Origin: Acidovorax soli
Lineage (GTDB): Bacteria; Pseudomonadota; Gammaproteobacteria; Burkholderiales; Burkholderiaceae_C
Reading direction: 5' to 3'
Assembly (NCBI RefSeq): GCF_014207955.1
Contig: NZ_JACHLK010000009.1
Coordinates: 246,547-310,546, forward strand
Length of the DNA stretch: 64,000 nt
Made by a program: the position numbers and the translations under genes. Shown here piece by piece: positions 34,496 to 44,048 of the stretch. The stretch's first letter is position 1, and each line of letters starts with the position of its first letter. Below the pieces are notes generated by a model that was given only the letters and a program-made list of their open reading frames with translations, was not told where the DNA came from and did no database searches.

Positions 34496-34525
34496 AAAGC
34501 GCCTCATCGCTTGATGAGGCGCTTT
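34496..34525. terminator. Bidirectional terminator between orphan operon and guaA
   Basis: Perfect 13-bp stem (AAAGCGCCTCATC / GATGAGGCGCTTT) with a GCTT tetraloop; the A-run and T-run make it usable from both sides. Confidence 0.85.
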
Positions 34526-34537
34526 GGCTTCAAACGC

Positions 34538-34557
34538 AAGGCCGCCAGGGCGGCCTT
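34538..34557 (-). terminator. Hairpin directly after guaA
   Basis: AAGGCCGCC and GGCGGCCTT are exact inverted arms just past the guaA stop codon. The U-run is weak, so it probably acts with the stronger hairpin next to it. Confidence 0.55.
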
Positions 34558-34560
34558 GCC

Positions 34561-36180
34561 TCACTCCCACTCAATCGTCGCCGGCGGCTTGCTGCTCACG
34601 TCGTAGGTCACGCGGTTGATGCCCCGCACCTCGTTGATGATGCGCCCCGACACCTTCTTGAGCAGGGCGTACGGCAGCTCGGCCCAGTCGGCGGTCATGA
34701 AGTCGCTGGTCTGCACGGCGCGCAGGGCGACCACGTAGTCGTAGGTGCGGCCGTCGCCCATCACGCCAACACTCTTGACCGGCAGGAAGACGGTGAAGGC
34801 CTGGCTGGTGAGATCGTACCAGGTCTTGCCGGTGGCCTCGTCCACGTGGTTGCGCAGTTCTTCGATGAAGATCGCGTCGGCGCGGCGCAGCAGGTCGGCA
34901 TACTCTTTCTTCACCTCGCCCAGGATGCGCACGCCCAGGCCGGGGCCGGGGAAGGGGTGGCGGTAGACCATTTCGGGCGGCAGGCCCAGGGCCACGCCGA
35001 GTTCGCGCACTTCGTCCTTGAACAGGTCGCGCAGGGGCTCCAGGAGTTTGAGGCCCAGTTGCTCGGGCAGGCCGCCCACGTTGTGGTGGCTCTTGATGGT
35101 GACGGCCTTTTTGCTCTTGGCGCCGCCGGATTCGATCACGTCGGGGTAGATGGTGCCCTGGGCGAGGAAGGTGGCACCCTTGTGTCCCGCACCGCCGGCC
35201 TTGAGCTTGGCGGCCTCGGCCTTGAACACGTCGACGAACAGGCCGCCGATGATCTTGCGCTTTTGCTCGGGGTCGCTCACGCCAGCGAGCTTGCCCAGGA
35301 ACAGGTCGCTGGCGTCCACGCGGATGACCTTGGCGTGGAGCTTGCCCTCGAACATGTCCATGACCATGTCGCCTTCGTTCAGGCGCAGCAGGCCGTGGTC
35401 GACGAACACGCAGGTGAGCTGGTCGCCGATGGCGCGGTGGATCAGGGCGGCGGCCACGGACGAATCGACACCGCCGGAGAGGCCGAGAATCACTTCTTCA
35501 TCGCCTACCTGTGCGCGGATCTGTTCCACGGCTTCGGCGATGTGGTCGCGCATGACCCAGTCGGGGTTGGTGCCGCAGATGCCGAGCACGAAGCGGTCGA
35601 GCAGCGCCCTGCCCTGCACGGTGTGCGTGACTTCGGGGTGGAACTGCACGGCGTAGAAGCGGCGCTCTTCGTCGGCCATGCCGGCGATGGGGCAGCTGTC
35701 GGTGCTGGCCATGAGCTTGAAGCCCGGGGGCAGCTCGGTGACCTTGTCGCCGTGGCTCATCCAGACGTTGAGCATGCCGTGGCCTTCGGGGGTGGTGAAG
35801 TCGGCAATGTCCTTGAGCAGGGCGGTGTGGCCGCGGGCGCGCACGGCCGCAAAGCCGAACTCGCGCTTGTGGCCGCCTTCGACCTTGCCACCCAGTTGGT
35901 GGGCCATGGTCTGCATGCCGTAGCAGATGCCGAGCACGGGCAGGCCGAGTTGGAACACGGCTTCGGGCGCCTTGTCGGTGGTGTCTTCGTACACGCTGGC
36001 GTGGCTGCCCGAGAGGATGATGCCCTTGAGCGAGCCGTCCTTGGCGTAATCGCGCACCCATTCGTCCGTCACGTCGCAGGGGTGCACCTCGCAGTACACA
36101 TTGGCTTCGCGCACGCGGCGGGCGATGAGCTGGGTGACTTGCGAGCCGAAATCGAGGATGAGGATTTTCTGGTGTTGCAT
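34561..36180 (-). CDS. guaA: GMP synthase (glutamine-hydrolysing)
   Basis: 539 aa; converts XMP, ATP and glutamine to GMP, the last step of guanine nucleotide synthesis. The N-terminal class I amidotransferase domain starts MQHQKILILDFGSQVTQLIA and has the catalytic Cys in VLGICYGMQTMA and His/Glu in AVQFHPEVTHT. The ATP-pyrophosphatase domain has the P-loop LGLSGGVDSSVAA. The C-terminal dimerisation domain ends GINRVTYDVSSKPPATIEWE. The start at 36180 gives the usual length; the frame is open back to 36438. guaB lies about 1 kb upstream on the same strand, separated by a toxin-antitoxin pair. Confidence 0.97.
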   Translation of the reverse strand: MQHQKILILDFGSQVTQLIARRVREANVYCEVHPCDVTDEWVRDYAKDGSLKGIILSGSHASVYEDTTDKAPEAVFQLGLPVLGICYGMQTMAHQLGGKVEGGHKREFGFAAVRARGHTALLKDIADFTTPEGHGMLNVWMSHGDKVTELPPGFKLMASTDSCPIAGMADEERRFYAVQFHPEVTHTVQGRALLDRFVLGICGTNPDWVMRDHIAEAVEQIRAQVGDEEVILGLSGGVDSSVAAALIHRAIGDQLTCVFVDHGLLRLNEGDMVMDMFEGKLHAKVIRVDASDLFLGKLAGVSDPEQKRKIIGGLFVDVFKAEAAKLKAGGAGHKGATFLAQGTIYPDVIESGGAKSKKAVTIKSHHNVGGLPEQLGLKLLEPLRDLFKDEVRELGVALGLPPEMVYRHPFPGPGLGVRILGEVKKEYADLLRRADAIFIEELRNHVDEATGKTWYDLTSQAFTVFLPVKSVGVMGDGRTYDYVVALRAVQTSDFMTADWAELPYALLKKVSGRIINEVRGINRVTYDVSSKPPATIEWE

Positions 36181-36209
36181 GGTGTTGGGCGGCGGTTGGG
36201 GTGTTTTAC

Positions 36210-36644
36210 TTAAAGGCTGGAGAGATCGAGAAGCGGTACGCCGCTGCGCTTGGCAGCGGCTGCCTGCGCAGCGTCGAAGGTGGCCAGAGGCAGGCGCAGC
36301 GAGCGGGCGAGCCACAGGTAGGCGGCGTCGAAGGTGGGCAGGCCGGTGTCGAGCGCCACGTCCATCACGGCCTTGTGCTGGGCGGGGGCCAGGTCGTGCA
36401 GTTCCACGCGGTGGCGTATGGCTTCGAGCACGCCCCACAGGCCTTCGACCGATGCGGGTGGGATGCGGCCGCTGTGCACGCCGCTGCTGATGAGGTTACT
36501 GCACTCCCACTGCCAGAGGTTGGGGGCCTGGGGCTCGACCTCGTCGCGGCGGATCAGGGTGTACAGGCGGCGGGTGTGCTCGCTGGCCGCGTCGGGCAGC
36601 AGCCAGGCGGCGGTGACGGAGGCGTCGAGGACAAAGGCGGTCAT
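36210..36644 (-). CDS. VapC-like PIN-domain toxin
   Basis: 144 aa PIN-domain ribonuclease, the toxin part of a type II toxin-antitoxin pair. The acidic metal-binding residues are in place: Asp in FVLDASVTAAWLL, Glu in LWQWECSNLI, Asp in PTFDAAYLWLA and Asp in LATFDAAQ. VapC-type toxins cut specific RNAs, often initiator tRNA. The start overlaps the antitoxin stop by four bases (ATGA), which keeps the two in step. The pair sits between guaA and guaB, which are usually adjacent in this group, so it looks inserted. Confidence 0.88.
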   Translation of the reverse strand: MTAFVLDASVTAAWLLPDAASEHTRRLYTLIRRDEVEPQAPNLWQWECSNLISSGVHSGRIPPASVEGLWGVLEAIRHRVELHDLAPAQHKAVMDVALDTGLPTFDAAYLWLARSLRLPLATFDAAQAAAAKRSGVPLLDLSSL

Positions 36645-36937
36645 GCGACGGCCCTGCCCTTGCGGCGCAAAGTATCTGTGGCGGTGGCCTCACCTGCGGC
36701 TCGCAAAGTATCGGGAGGGTTCGCCCCGACTACGGGGCGAACCGTGGCGTGCAGCGCGTCGATCTGGCCCAGCTCGCGGGCGATCTGCTCGTCGGTGATG
36801 ACGGGGCGGCGGCGCACGGGGAGCATGCGCACCACCTCTTTGCCGTGGCGGGTGATGCGCACTTCTTCACCCTGCTCGACCAGCTCGATCAGGGCAGAGA
36901 ACCTGCTCTTGGCTTCGTAGATGCCGACGGACTGCAT
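36641..36937 (-). CDS. Phd/YefM-family antitoxin
   Basis: 98 aa. The N-terminal Phd/YefM DNA-binding fold reads MQSVGIYEAKSRFSALIELV followed by EQGEEVRITRHGKEVVRMLP. The C-terminal half is less ordered and should wrap the PIN toxin. It represses its own promoter in known systems. ATG 36937 is the usual family start. Immediately upstream lie four phased operator half-sites, a strong sign of cooperative autoregulation. Confidence 0.87.
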   Translation of the reverse strand: MQSVGIYEAKSRFSALIELVEQGEEVRITRHGKEVVRMLPVRRRPVITDEQIARELGQIDALHATVRPVVGANPPDTLRAAGEATATDTLRRKGRAVA

Positions 36938-36965
36938 GGATGCGCGGACCCCCAAAAAAGAAAAA

Positions 36966-37034
36966 GTCTGGCCTGAATGGTGAATTCAGACCAGACTATA
37001 TCATTCTGACCAGATATTTTCAATCAGGCCAGAC
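36966..37034. promoter_or_regulatory. Four-site operator of the toxin-antitoxin pair
   Basis: Four copies of a 13-mer near GTCTGGYCTGAAT start at 36966 (direct), 36984, 37003 and 37022 (inverted), spaced 18, 19 and 19 bp. The first two form a 12/13 dyad. They lie 29-97 bp before the antitoxin start, overlapping the AT-rich promoter. Confidence 0.8.
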
Positions 37035-37097
37035 TCCGGATCTCTGAGGTTAGAGCAGACCCACGTCCTGCGAACATCGACAGCCCAAGCCAGGGCA

Positions 37098-37196
37098 GCC
37101 GTGCAAGGGCCGCCCCGCCGCACTGGCTGCGTCCCCCTTCCCGAATGGCACAGCCATTCGAGAGAAGGGGGAAGGCGCGAAGCGACTCAGGGGGTT
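37098..37196 (-). repeat. Post-stop dispersed element, copy 1 (after guaB)
   Basis: Read from guaB it begins AACCCCCTGAG six bases after the stop and continues with a C-run/G-run hairpin. It ends in a 25-bp block (37098-37122) identical to the block in the copy after smpB. Both copies follow a stop codon in the same sense. Its hairpin is extended by an extra inner stem compared with copy 2. It probably works as a terminator or mRNA 3'-end protector. Confidence 0.75.
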
Positions 37197-37201
37197 GTCC
37201 C

Positions 37202-38677
<1,476 letters not shown>

Positions 38678-38816
38678 GAGAAGGCTCCAAAAGACGGATT
38701 GTACCCGCGTCCGCGTGACACTGCTGGCGCCCTCCCCCTGTCCGTGCGGCGGTGCAGCACGCCCGCCCGTCCGGCTGCACTGGCGGCCGACTTGTTGCGC
38801 CGCTAAACTTCTCCAT

Positions 38817-39368
38817 ATGAAATTGCACAAGATTGCTTTGCTGGCCATTGCCTGCACCTGGGCACTGGGTGCCGCTGCCCAATGGCAGTGGATCGACAAG
38901 GATGGCCGCAAGGTCTTCAGCGACCGCCCGCCGCCGCAGGATATTCCTGAAAAGAACATGCTCAAGCAACCGAGCTTCGGCGGCCCGCGTGTGACGCCCG
39001 TCGTCACCCCGGCTGCGCCAGCCGCCCCCGCAGCAGCCGGCGGCGCAAGCGCCGCAGCCCCTGGCGCTGCGGCTGCCCCCGCGGCGCCAGCCAGCGCCGC
39101 CGCCAGCGGCAAGGACAAGGAACTGGAGAAGCGCAAGGCCGAGGCAGAAGCCGCCGAAGCCGCGAAGAAGAAGGCCGAAGACGAGAAGATCGCCAAGGCC
39201 AAGGCAGAAAACTGCACCCGTGCGCGCGAAGCCAAGGCGCTGATGGATTCGGGCACCCCCCTGCGGCAAACCAATGCCCAGGGCGAACGCGTGTTCCTCG
39301 ACGAGGCCCAGCGCGCGGCCGAGACCAAGCGCATCAACGCGGCCATTGCGGCCGACTGCAAGCGCTGA
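38817..39368 (+). CDS. DUF4124 domain-containing exported protein
   Basis: 183 aa. A signal peptide (MKLHKIALLAIACTWALGAA) is followed by the DUF4124 motif QWQWIDKDGRKVFSDRPPP. An Ala/Pro linker of about 45 residues and a Lys/Glu/Ala-rich coiled coil (EKRKAEAEAAEAAKKKAEDE) come next, then a C-terminal block with NCTRAREAKALMDSG. DUF4124 is a small beta domain of unknown role found in envelope proteins of proteobacteria. It is divergent from guaB and followed by a strong terminator. Confidence 0.88.
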   Translation: MKLHKIALLAIACTWALGAAAQWQWIDKDGRKVFSDRPPPQDIPEKNMLKQPSFGGPRVTPVVTPAAPAAPAAAGGASAAAPGAAAAPAAPASAAASGKDKELEKRKAEAEAAEAAKKKAEDEKIAKAKAENCTRAREAKALMDSGTPLRQTNAQGERVFLDEAQRAAETKRINAAIAADCKR

Positions 39369-39397
39369 GCCGGGCGAAAAGCCCCCTTTCGTTGCAG

Positions 39398-39425
39398 AAA
39401 AACGGCGCCTGGGGCGCCGTTTTTG
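39398..39425. terminator. Bidirectional rho-independent terminator
   Basis: AAAAACGGCGCC and GGCGCCGTTTTT form a hairpin with a TGG loop between the convergent DUF4124 and rnfH genes; flanking A- and T-runs serve both strands. Confidence 0.9.
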
Positions 39426-39431
39426 TTTCAT

Positions 39432-39782
39432 TTAGTATCCTGATTTGCCGCCTGGCCGCTGCCGCGCAAAGAGGCCGGTGGCGCGTGCGCCCTGGCGCGC
39501 GAAACGTTCGCGCCGCGCCACCTTGGGGTCGACCTTGAGCTCGCGGTACAGCTCCACCCGGTCCTGGTCCTTGAGCACGGTGGTTTCGGGCAGAACGCGG
39601 CCCCAGATGCCGCAGACCATGCCCTCGCGCTGCGCGGCCAGGGGGCCGGCGGCCTGCAGGGCGTCGGCCAGGGTGCTGCCCGGGGGCAGTTGCACCGTGC
39701 ATTCGCTTACCTGCCGCGGCGCCCGCGAGAGCACCACGGTGATCTGCATCAGCGCGGGGGCTGCGCACTCACCATCAGCCAT
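39432..39782 (-). CDS. rnfH: RnfH family protein (ubiquitin-like fold)
   Basis: 116 aa small beta-grasp protein. The core is ITVVLSRAPRQVSECTVQLP, then GMVCGIWGRVLPETTVLKDQ and RVELYRELKVDPKVARRERF, matching the RnfH/UPF0125 family. The function is unproven; it is paired with ratA in many proteobacteria. The reading frame overlaps the end of ratA by eight bases, giving a start at 39782. MQITVV at 39749 is an alternative that would match the shorter family length. Confidence 0.88.
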   Translation of the reverse strand: MADGECAAPALMQITVVLSRAPRQVSECTVQLPPGSTLADALQAAGPLAAQREGMVCGIWGRVLPETTVLKDQDRVELYRELKVDPKVARRERFARQGARATGLFARQRPGGKSGY

Positions 39783-40215
39783 ACACCTGCTCCGCGCGCT
39801 TCACGAAGGCATCGACCATGCTGCCCGCGATGCGGTCGAACACGGGGCCCACCAGGGCCGCCAGGGCGGCGTTGTCGAAGCCGTAGTTCAGGCTGAGCTC
39901 GACCTTGCAGGCGCGCTGGCTGCCGTCGCCCACGGGGTGGAAGTGCCAGTCGCCGTCGAGCCGCGAGAACGGGCCCTTGACCAGGTGCATCTGCACGCGC
40001 CGGCCCGCCTCGTGCGTGTTGCGTGTGACAAAGCTCTTGTGCAGGCCGCTGAAGGCAATGCCCACCTCGGCCGTCATGCCCTCCTCGGAGCGCTCCAGCA
40101 CGGTGGCGCTGTCGCACCAGGGCAGGAACTCGGGGTACTTCTCCACCCCTGTGACCAGGGCGAACATTTCTTCGGGGCTGTACCAGATGAGGACGGACTT
40201 GTTGACGGTTTTCAT
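39775..40215 (-). CDS. ratA: RatA / coenzyme Q-binding START-domain protein
   Basis: 146 aa START/COQ10-like protein. It begins MKTVNKSVLIWYSPEEMFAL and has VEKYPEFLPWCDSATVLER, the conserved helix-strand typical of the family, and LNYGFDNAALAALVGPVFDR at the C-terminus. Homologues bind ubiquinone-like lipids and aid respiration. RatA has also been reported to block ribosome subunit joining. It is followed by rnfH and divergent from smpB, the same ratA-smpB arrangement as in Escherichia coli. Confidence 0.9.
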   Translation of the reverse strand: MKTVNKSVLIWYSPEEMFALVTGVEKYPEFLPWCDSATVLERSEEGMTAEVGIAFSGLHKSFVTRNTHEAGRRVQMHLVKGPFSRLDGDWHFHPVGDGSQRACKVELSLNYGFDNAALAALVGPVFDRIAGSMVDAFVKRAEQVYG

Positions 40216-40363
40216 GCAGGGGCAGGGTTCGGTCCGGGATCCTCAGCGCACGCACCGGCATGCGCCCGAGAAGATGAAGGACACGCCCTAAAATGACAGG
40301 TGCGAGACCCAAGCATTGTAGGGAGGCCTTTTATCTCCTCGTTTGCGCCTCAATTAATAAGAC

Positions 40364-40837
40364 ATGGCCAAGAAACCCGATCCAACCGCCCGCATTGCCG
40401 ATAACAAGAAGGCGGCCTACAACTATTTCTTCGAAGAACGCCACGAGGCAGGCATGGTCCTGTACGGCTGGGAAGTGAAGGCCTTGCGCGAGGGCAAGGT
40501 GCAGCTGACCGATGGCTACGTGATCATCCGCGAGGGCGAGCTGTTCCTGCTGGGTTGCCAGATCAACCCGCTCAAGACCGCATCGACCCACGTCAACCCC
40601 GATGCCATCCGCACCAAGAAGCTGCTGCTCAAGAAGAACGACATCGAGCACCTGATCATCAAGGTGGAGCAAAAGGGCTACACGCTGGTGCCGCTGAACC
40701 TGCACTGGAAGAACGGCTACGTGAAGTGCGAGATTGCCCTGGCCAAGGGCAAGGCCGAGCACGACAAGCGCGACACCATCAAGGACCGCGAAGGCAAGCG
40801 CGAGGTCGAGCGCGCGATGAAAAGCAGGAATAGGTAA
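40364..40837 (+). CDS. smpB: SsrA-binding protein SmpB
   Basis: 157 aa partner of transfer-messenger RNA in ribosome rescue. It starts MAKKPDPTARIADNKKAAYN. The conserved blocks FEERHEAGMVLYGWEVKALR, the DGYVIIREGELFL strand and the basic C-terminal tail (KGKAEHDKRDTIKDREGKRE) are intact. No ssrA gene is visible in this window. It is divergent from ratA-rnfH. Its stop codon overlaps the first bases of a dispersed hairpin element that is also found after guaB. Confidence 0.95.
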   Translation: MAKKPDPTARIADNKKAAYNYFFEERHEAGMVLYGWEVKALREGKVQLTDGYVIIREGELFLLGCQINPLKTASTHVNPDAIRTKKLLLKKNDIEHLIIKVEQKGYTLVPLNLHWKNGYVKCEIALAKGKAEHDKRDTIKDREGKREVERAMKSRNR

Positions 40838-40909
40838 CCCCCTGAGGCGCTGCGCGCCTTCCCCCTACAGGGGGACGCCGCCCCTGCGGCGGGGCGGCCC
40901 TTGCACGGC
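40836..40909 (+). repeat. Post-stop dispersed element, copy 2 (after smpB)
   Basis: It begins AACCCCCTGAG at the smpB stop codon, then CGCGCCTTCCCCCT, a short ACA loop and a G-run. It ends with a 25-bp block (40885-40909) identical in reverse complement to 37098-37122. The inner hairpin is much shorter than in copy 1 while both flanks are conserved. Confidence 0.75.
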
Positions 40910-41091
40910 GGCACTGGCATGGTGCCGCGCCAGTTGCATACGCGGCGGAAAGCGAGGGCGGCTTCGGCAGGTCCGATCTTTGGGATTTTTTTCATGTGCG
41001 GTGGAATAAACCACTGCGCCCCTGTGTTTGTGGAGGTGCAAGGCGGCATTGGCCGTTGCATGCAAACCCTCTTCTTCCACCTGGAGAAACC

Positions 41092-41457
41092 ATGAAAAAG
41101 ATCCTGTCCATCGCTGCGTTCCTGGCCGTTGCCGGCTGCTCCACCATGGCGGCCGATGGCCCTGTGAAGACCGTGGACGGCGTGCTCGTCGGCGCTGGCG
41201 GCATGACCCTCTATACCTTCGACCGCGACGCCGCGGGCAGCGGCAAATCGGTGTGCAACGGCCCCTGCGCCACCAACTGGCCGCCGCTGCTGGCCGACAA
41301 GGCCCCGGGCAGCGACTACAGCGTGGTGGCGCGCGACGATGGCAAGATGCAGCTGGCCTACAAGGGCAAGCCACTGTACTACTGGGTCAAGGACACCAAG
41401 CCGGGCGACAAGACCGGCGACGGGTTCAACCAGGTGTGGCGTACCGCCAAACCCTGA
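41092..41457 (+). CDS. COG4315-type secreted-repeat lipoprotein
   Basis: 121 aa. MKKILSIAAFLAVAGC is a lipoprotein signal with lipobox Cys at residue 16. The mature part has the COG4315 repeat: MTLYTFDRDAAGSGKSVCNG, CATNWPPLLADKAP and a second half ending LYYWVKDTKPGDKTGDG. These small lipoproteins have unknown function and often occur near ECF sigma factors. It lies 18 bp before one here. It has an AGAAAC/GGAG site just before the ATG. Confidence 0.88.
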   Translation: MKKILSIAAFLAVAGCSTMAADGPVKTVDGVLVGAGGMTLYTFDRDAAGSGKSVCNGPCATNWPPLLADKAPGSDYSVVARDDGKMQLAYKGKPLYYWVKDTKPGDKTGDGFNQVWRTAKP

Positions 41458-41475
41458 TCGGGGCTTCTCTCCGGC

Positions 41476-42024
41476 ATGAACCGCACCCAGGTCGTCGAGC
41501 AGTTGCCCGCGCTGCGCCGCTATGCGCGCGTGCTGACGGGTGACGCCTGGGCGGCCGATGACCTGGTGCAGGACACGCTGGAGCGTGCCTGCAGCAAGTG
41601 GCTGCTGTGGCGCGCGGGCAGCGATCTGCGCGCCTGGCTGTTCACCTTGATGCACAACCTGTACCTCAACCAGGTGCGTGCACAGCCGCCCTCGCCCCAC
41701 CTGGATGTCGATGGGCTGCGCGACAGCTTGCAGGGCAGCGACGGCATGCACGATGATGCCCTGGACCTGGAGCGCTGCCTGCAGCGCCTGCCCGCCGAGC
41801 AGCGCGCCGTGCTGCTGCTGGTGACACTGGAGGACATGGACTATGGCGATGTGGCCCGCATCCTGGGCATTCCCGTGGGCACGGTGATGTCGCGCCTGTC
41901 GCGCGCACGCAGCCGCCTGCGCCTGCTGATGGAGCGCGCCCCCGACGCACCGACCGCCGCCGGCAACCACCCGGACCCCGATGCCCCCACCGGCCAGCCA
42001 ACCCCCTTGCGCCGCCTCAAATGA
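41476..42024 (+). CDS. ECF RNA polymerase sigma factor
   Basis: 182 aa sigma-70 family factor. Region 2 reads ARVLTGDAWAADDLVQDTLE and LRAWLFTLMHNLYLNQVR; region 4 reads LEDMDYGDVARILGIPVGTV with MSRLSRARSRLR. It is followed, with a four-base overlap, by a single-helix membrane protein that is the probable anti-sigma factor, and preceded by a COG4315 lipoprotein. There is no Fur box. The signal could be envelope or oxidative stress, but the sequence does not say which. Confidence 0.9.
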   Translation: MNRTQVVEQLPALRRYARVLTGDAWAADDLVQDTLERACSKWLLWRAGSDLRAWLFTLMHNLYLNQVRAQPPSPHLDVDGLRDSLQGSDGMHDDALDLERCLQRLPAEQRAVLLLVTLEDMDYGDVARILGIPVGTVMSRLSRARSRLRLLMERAPDAPTAAGNHPDPDAPTGQPTPLRRLK

Positions 42025-42911
42025 GGAAGCCCGCGCGCCAGCCCGCCATGGAAAAGCACCCACACCACCACCCCGCCCCACCCGCCGACGATGAAGCCGC
42101 ATGGCACGCGCTGGTGGATGGCCGCTTGTCGCCTGCGGAGGCAGCCGCACTGCGCCAGCGGCTCGAAGGCCAGGCAGGGGGCGAAGAGACGCTGGCGCAG
42201 TGGGAACAGCAGCGCCAGCAACTGCGCGCCCTGCACCAGGGCATGCTGACCGAGCCCGTGCCCGAGGCGCTGGTGGCCGCAGCGCTGCGCACCTCGGCGC
42301 GCAGGGATCGGCACGACCGCTGGTGGCGCTGGGGCGGCATGGCCGCGTCGGTGCTGCTGGCGTTTGCCCTGGGCTGGACCGGGCGCAGCCTGTGGCCCGC
42401 CATGGCCCCGGCAGGGCCTGTGCTGGCGCTGGCCAGCACCGCCACCGCGCAGCACTTTGCCCAGCAGGCGGCCGTGGCACACGCCGTGTACCAGCCCGAG
42501 GTGCGCCACCCCGTGGAGGTGCCGGCCGCACAGCAGGAGCACCTGGTGCAGTGGCTTTCCAAACGCCTGGGCCGGCCGCTGAAGCTGCCCGTGCTGGCCG
42601 ACGAGGGCTACGAACTGGTGGGCGGCCGCCTGCTGCCCGGCGATGCGGGCGCGCGCGCGCAATTCATGTACCAGAACGCGCAGGGCGAGCGCATCACGCT
42701 GTACCTGGGCGCCATCGCCGCAGGCAAGCCCGGTGCGGCAACCGCCGCATCGAAGAAACCCGATGCCGGAGAAACCGCCTTCCAGTTCACCAGCGAGGGC
42801 CCGGTGCCCGGCTTCTACTGGGTGGATCAGGGCTTTGGCTACGCGCTCAGCGGGCAGCTGTCACGCCAGCAGTTGCTGGCGCTGGCATCGGCGGTGTACC
42901 GGCAGCTATAG
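42021..42911 (+). CDS. Probable transmembrane anti-sigma factor
   Basis: 296 aa. The N-terminal cytoplasmic part (AAWHALVDGRLSPAEAAALR) matches anti-sigma factors. One membrane helix lies near residues 101-117 (GGMAASVLLAFALGWTG). The remaining 170 residues are periplasmic and include LVQWLSKRLGRPLKLPVLAD and YELVGGRLLPGDAGARAQFM, the DUF-type sensor seen in such proteins. The zinc-binding HxxxCxxC motif of ZAS anti-sigma factors is absent. It overlaps the sigma gene stop (ATGA). ATG 42048 is an alternative start. Confidence 0.85.
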   Translation: MRKPARQPAMEKHPHHHPAPPADDEAAWHALVDGRLSPAEAAALRQRLEGQAGGEETLAQWEQQRQQLRALHQGMLTEPVPEALVAAALRTSARRDRHDRWWRWGGMAASVLLAFALGWTGRSLWPAMAPAGPVLALASTATAQHFAQQAAVAHAVYQPEVRHPVEVPAAQQEHLVQWLSKRLGRPLKLPVLADEGYELVGGRLLPGDAGARAQFMYQNAQGERITLYLGAIAAGKPGAATAASKKPDAGETAFQFTSEGPVPGFYWVDQGFGYALSGQLSRQQLLALASAVYRQL

Positions 42912-42917
42912 GCCTGT

Positions 42918-44048
42918 TCAGGCAAGCGCGGCCAGGGGGTGCGAATGCGCGGGCCAGGGGCTCGCGAAGAACGGCACCACCATGGCGGGCGTGACGTCTT
43001 CAATGCGCGCGGGGTTCCACTTGGGGGCGTGGTCCTTGTCCACGGCCAGGGCGCGGATGCCCTCCACCGTTTCGCTCTGGCCGGGGCGCAGGTAGAAGCA
43101 GTGGCGCACCATGTCGCGCTCCATGCGCAGGTCGTCGGCCAGGCCCATGCTGCGGGCGCGGCGGATCTGTTCGAGCACCACGTGCAGCATCAGTGGCGAG
43201 CGCTTGCGCAGCGTGGCGGCGGTGGCGCGGGCCCAGTCGGTGTCGGCGGCTTCGAGCGCGCGCACGATTTCGCCCACGCTGGGCAGGGCAAAGTACGCAT
43301 CAGCCTGGGCCAACTCGGCAGCCGCGGGCTGGAGGACCTGGCTTTTGGGCAACAGGCGGGCCACGACGAAGGCCTTGACGGCCTCGGCGTCGGCAAACTG
43401 CTGCGTGCCCAGGGCCTCCCACACGGGGGCCTGCTGGTCCACGGGGATGCAGCCGTCGGCCAGGCCGCAGGCGATGGCGAGGTCGGCGCCGATGGTGTCA
43501 CCGGTCAGTGCCAGCCATTCGCCTGCGCTGCCGGGGCAGCGCGCGAGGAAGTAGCCGCCGCCCACGTCGGGGAACAGGCCGATGGCCGTCTCGGGCATGG
43601 CCATCTTGGTGCGCTCGGTCACCAGGCGCAGCGCTGCGCCCTGGCTGATGCCCATGCCGCCGCCCATGACGATGCCGTCCATGAAGGCGATGTAGGGCTT
43701 GGCGTAGTTGTGGATCAGGTGGTTGAGGGCGTATTCCTCGGTGAAGAAGTCTTCGAGCTGCGGGTTGCCCTGGCTGCCGGCCTGGTGCAGGAAGCGGATG
43801 TCGCCACCCGCGCAGAAGGCGCCGAACGGGCCTTCCTTGTTGCTGCCGCGGATGGCCACGGCCAGCACGGCGTCATCGTGCTGCCAGGCGAGCAGGATGG
43901 CCATGAGGTCGCGCACCATGCCCAGCGAGAGCGCATTGAGCGCGCGCGGGCGGTTCAGCGTGATGAAGCCCACCTGGCCGCGCACCTCGCTGAGCACCTC
44001 GGGGGCTGCCGCGGCGGCCGTTGCATTCGTTGTCGTCGTCTCCGTCAT
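42918..44048 (-). CDS. 3-hydroxyisobutyryl-CoA hydrolase (enoyl-CoA hydratase superfamily)
   Basis: 376 aa, the length of the HIBYL-CoA hydrolase branch and longer than simple crotonases. Crotonase core motifs are GAFCAGGDIRFLH (oxyanion hole) and IAFMDGIVMGGGMGISQGAA. The catalytic acid is expected in MAMPETAIGLFPDVGGGYFL, as in human HIBCH. It releases 3-hydroxyisobutyrate during valine degradation. ATG 44048 has AAGGAACAACA upstream. It overlaps the preceding DMT transporter gene by four bases and is last in the typA transcription unit. Confidence 0.9.
   Translation of the reverse strand: MTETTTTNATAAAAAPEVLSEVRGQVGFITLNRPRALNALSLGMVRDLMAILLAWQHDDAVLAVAIRGSNKEGPFGAFCAGGDIRFLHQAGSQGNPQLEDFFTEEYALNHLIHNYAKPYIAFMDGIVMGGGMGISQGAALRLVTERTKMAMPETAIGLFPDVGGGYFLARCPGSAGEWLALTGDTIGADLAIACGLADGCIPVDQQAPVWEALGTQQFADAEAVKAFVVARLLPKSQVLQPAAAELAQADAYFALPSVGEIVRALEAADTDWARATAATLRKRSPLMLHVVLEQIRRARSMGLADDLRMERDMVRHCFYLRPGQSETVEGIRALAVDKDHAPKWNPARIEDVTPAMVVPFFASPWPAHSHPLAALA

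Noticed and set aside
38678..39361. N-terminal extension of guaB by about 228 codons
   Set aside because: The extension is antisense to the DUF4124 gene; IMP dehydrogenase starts at MRLLGKALTFDD.
40838..41091. tmRNA (ssrA) gene next to smpB
   Set aside because: No tRNA-Ala-like ends or tag reading frame are seen; the region holds the dispersed hairpin element and the lipoprotein promoter.
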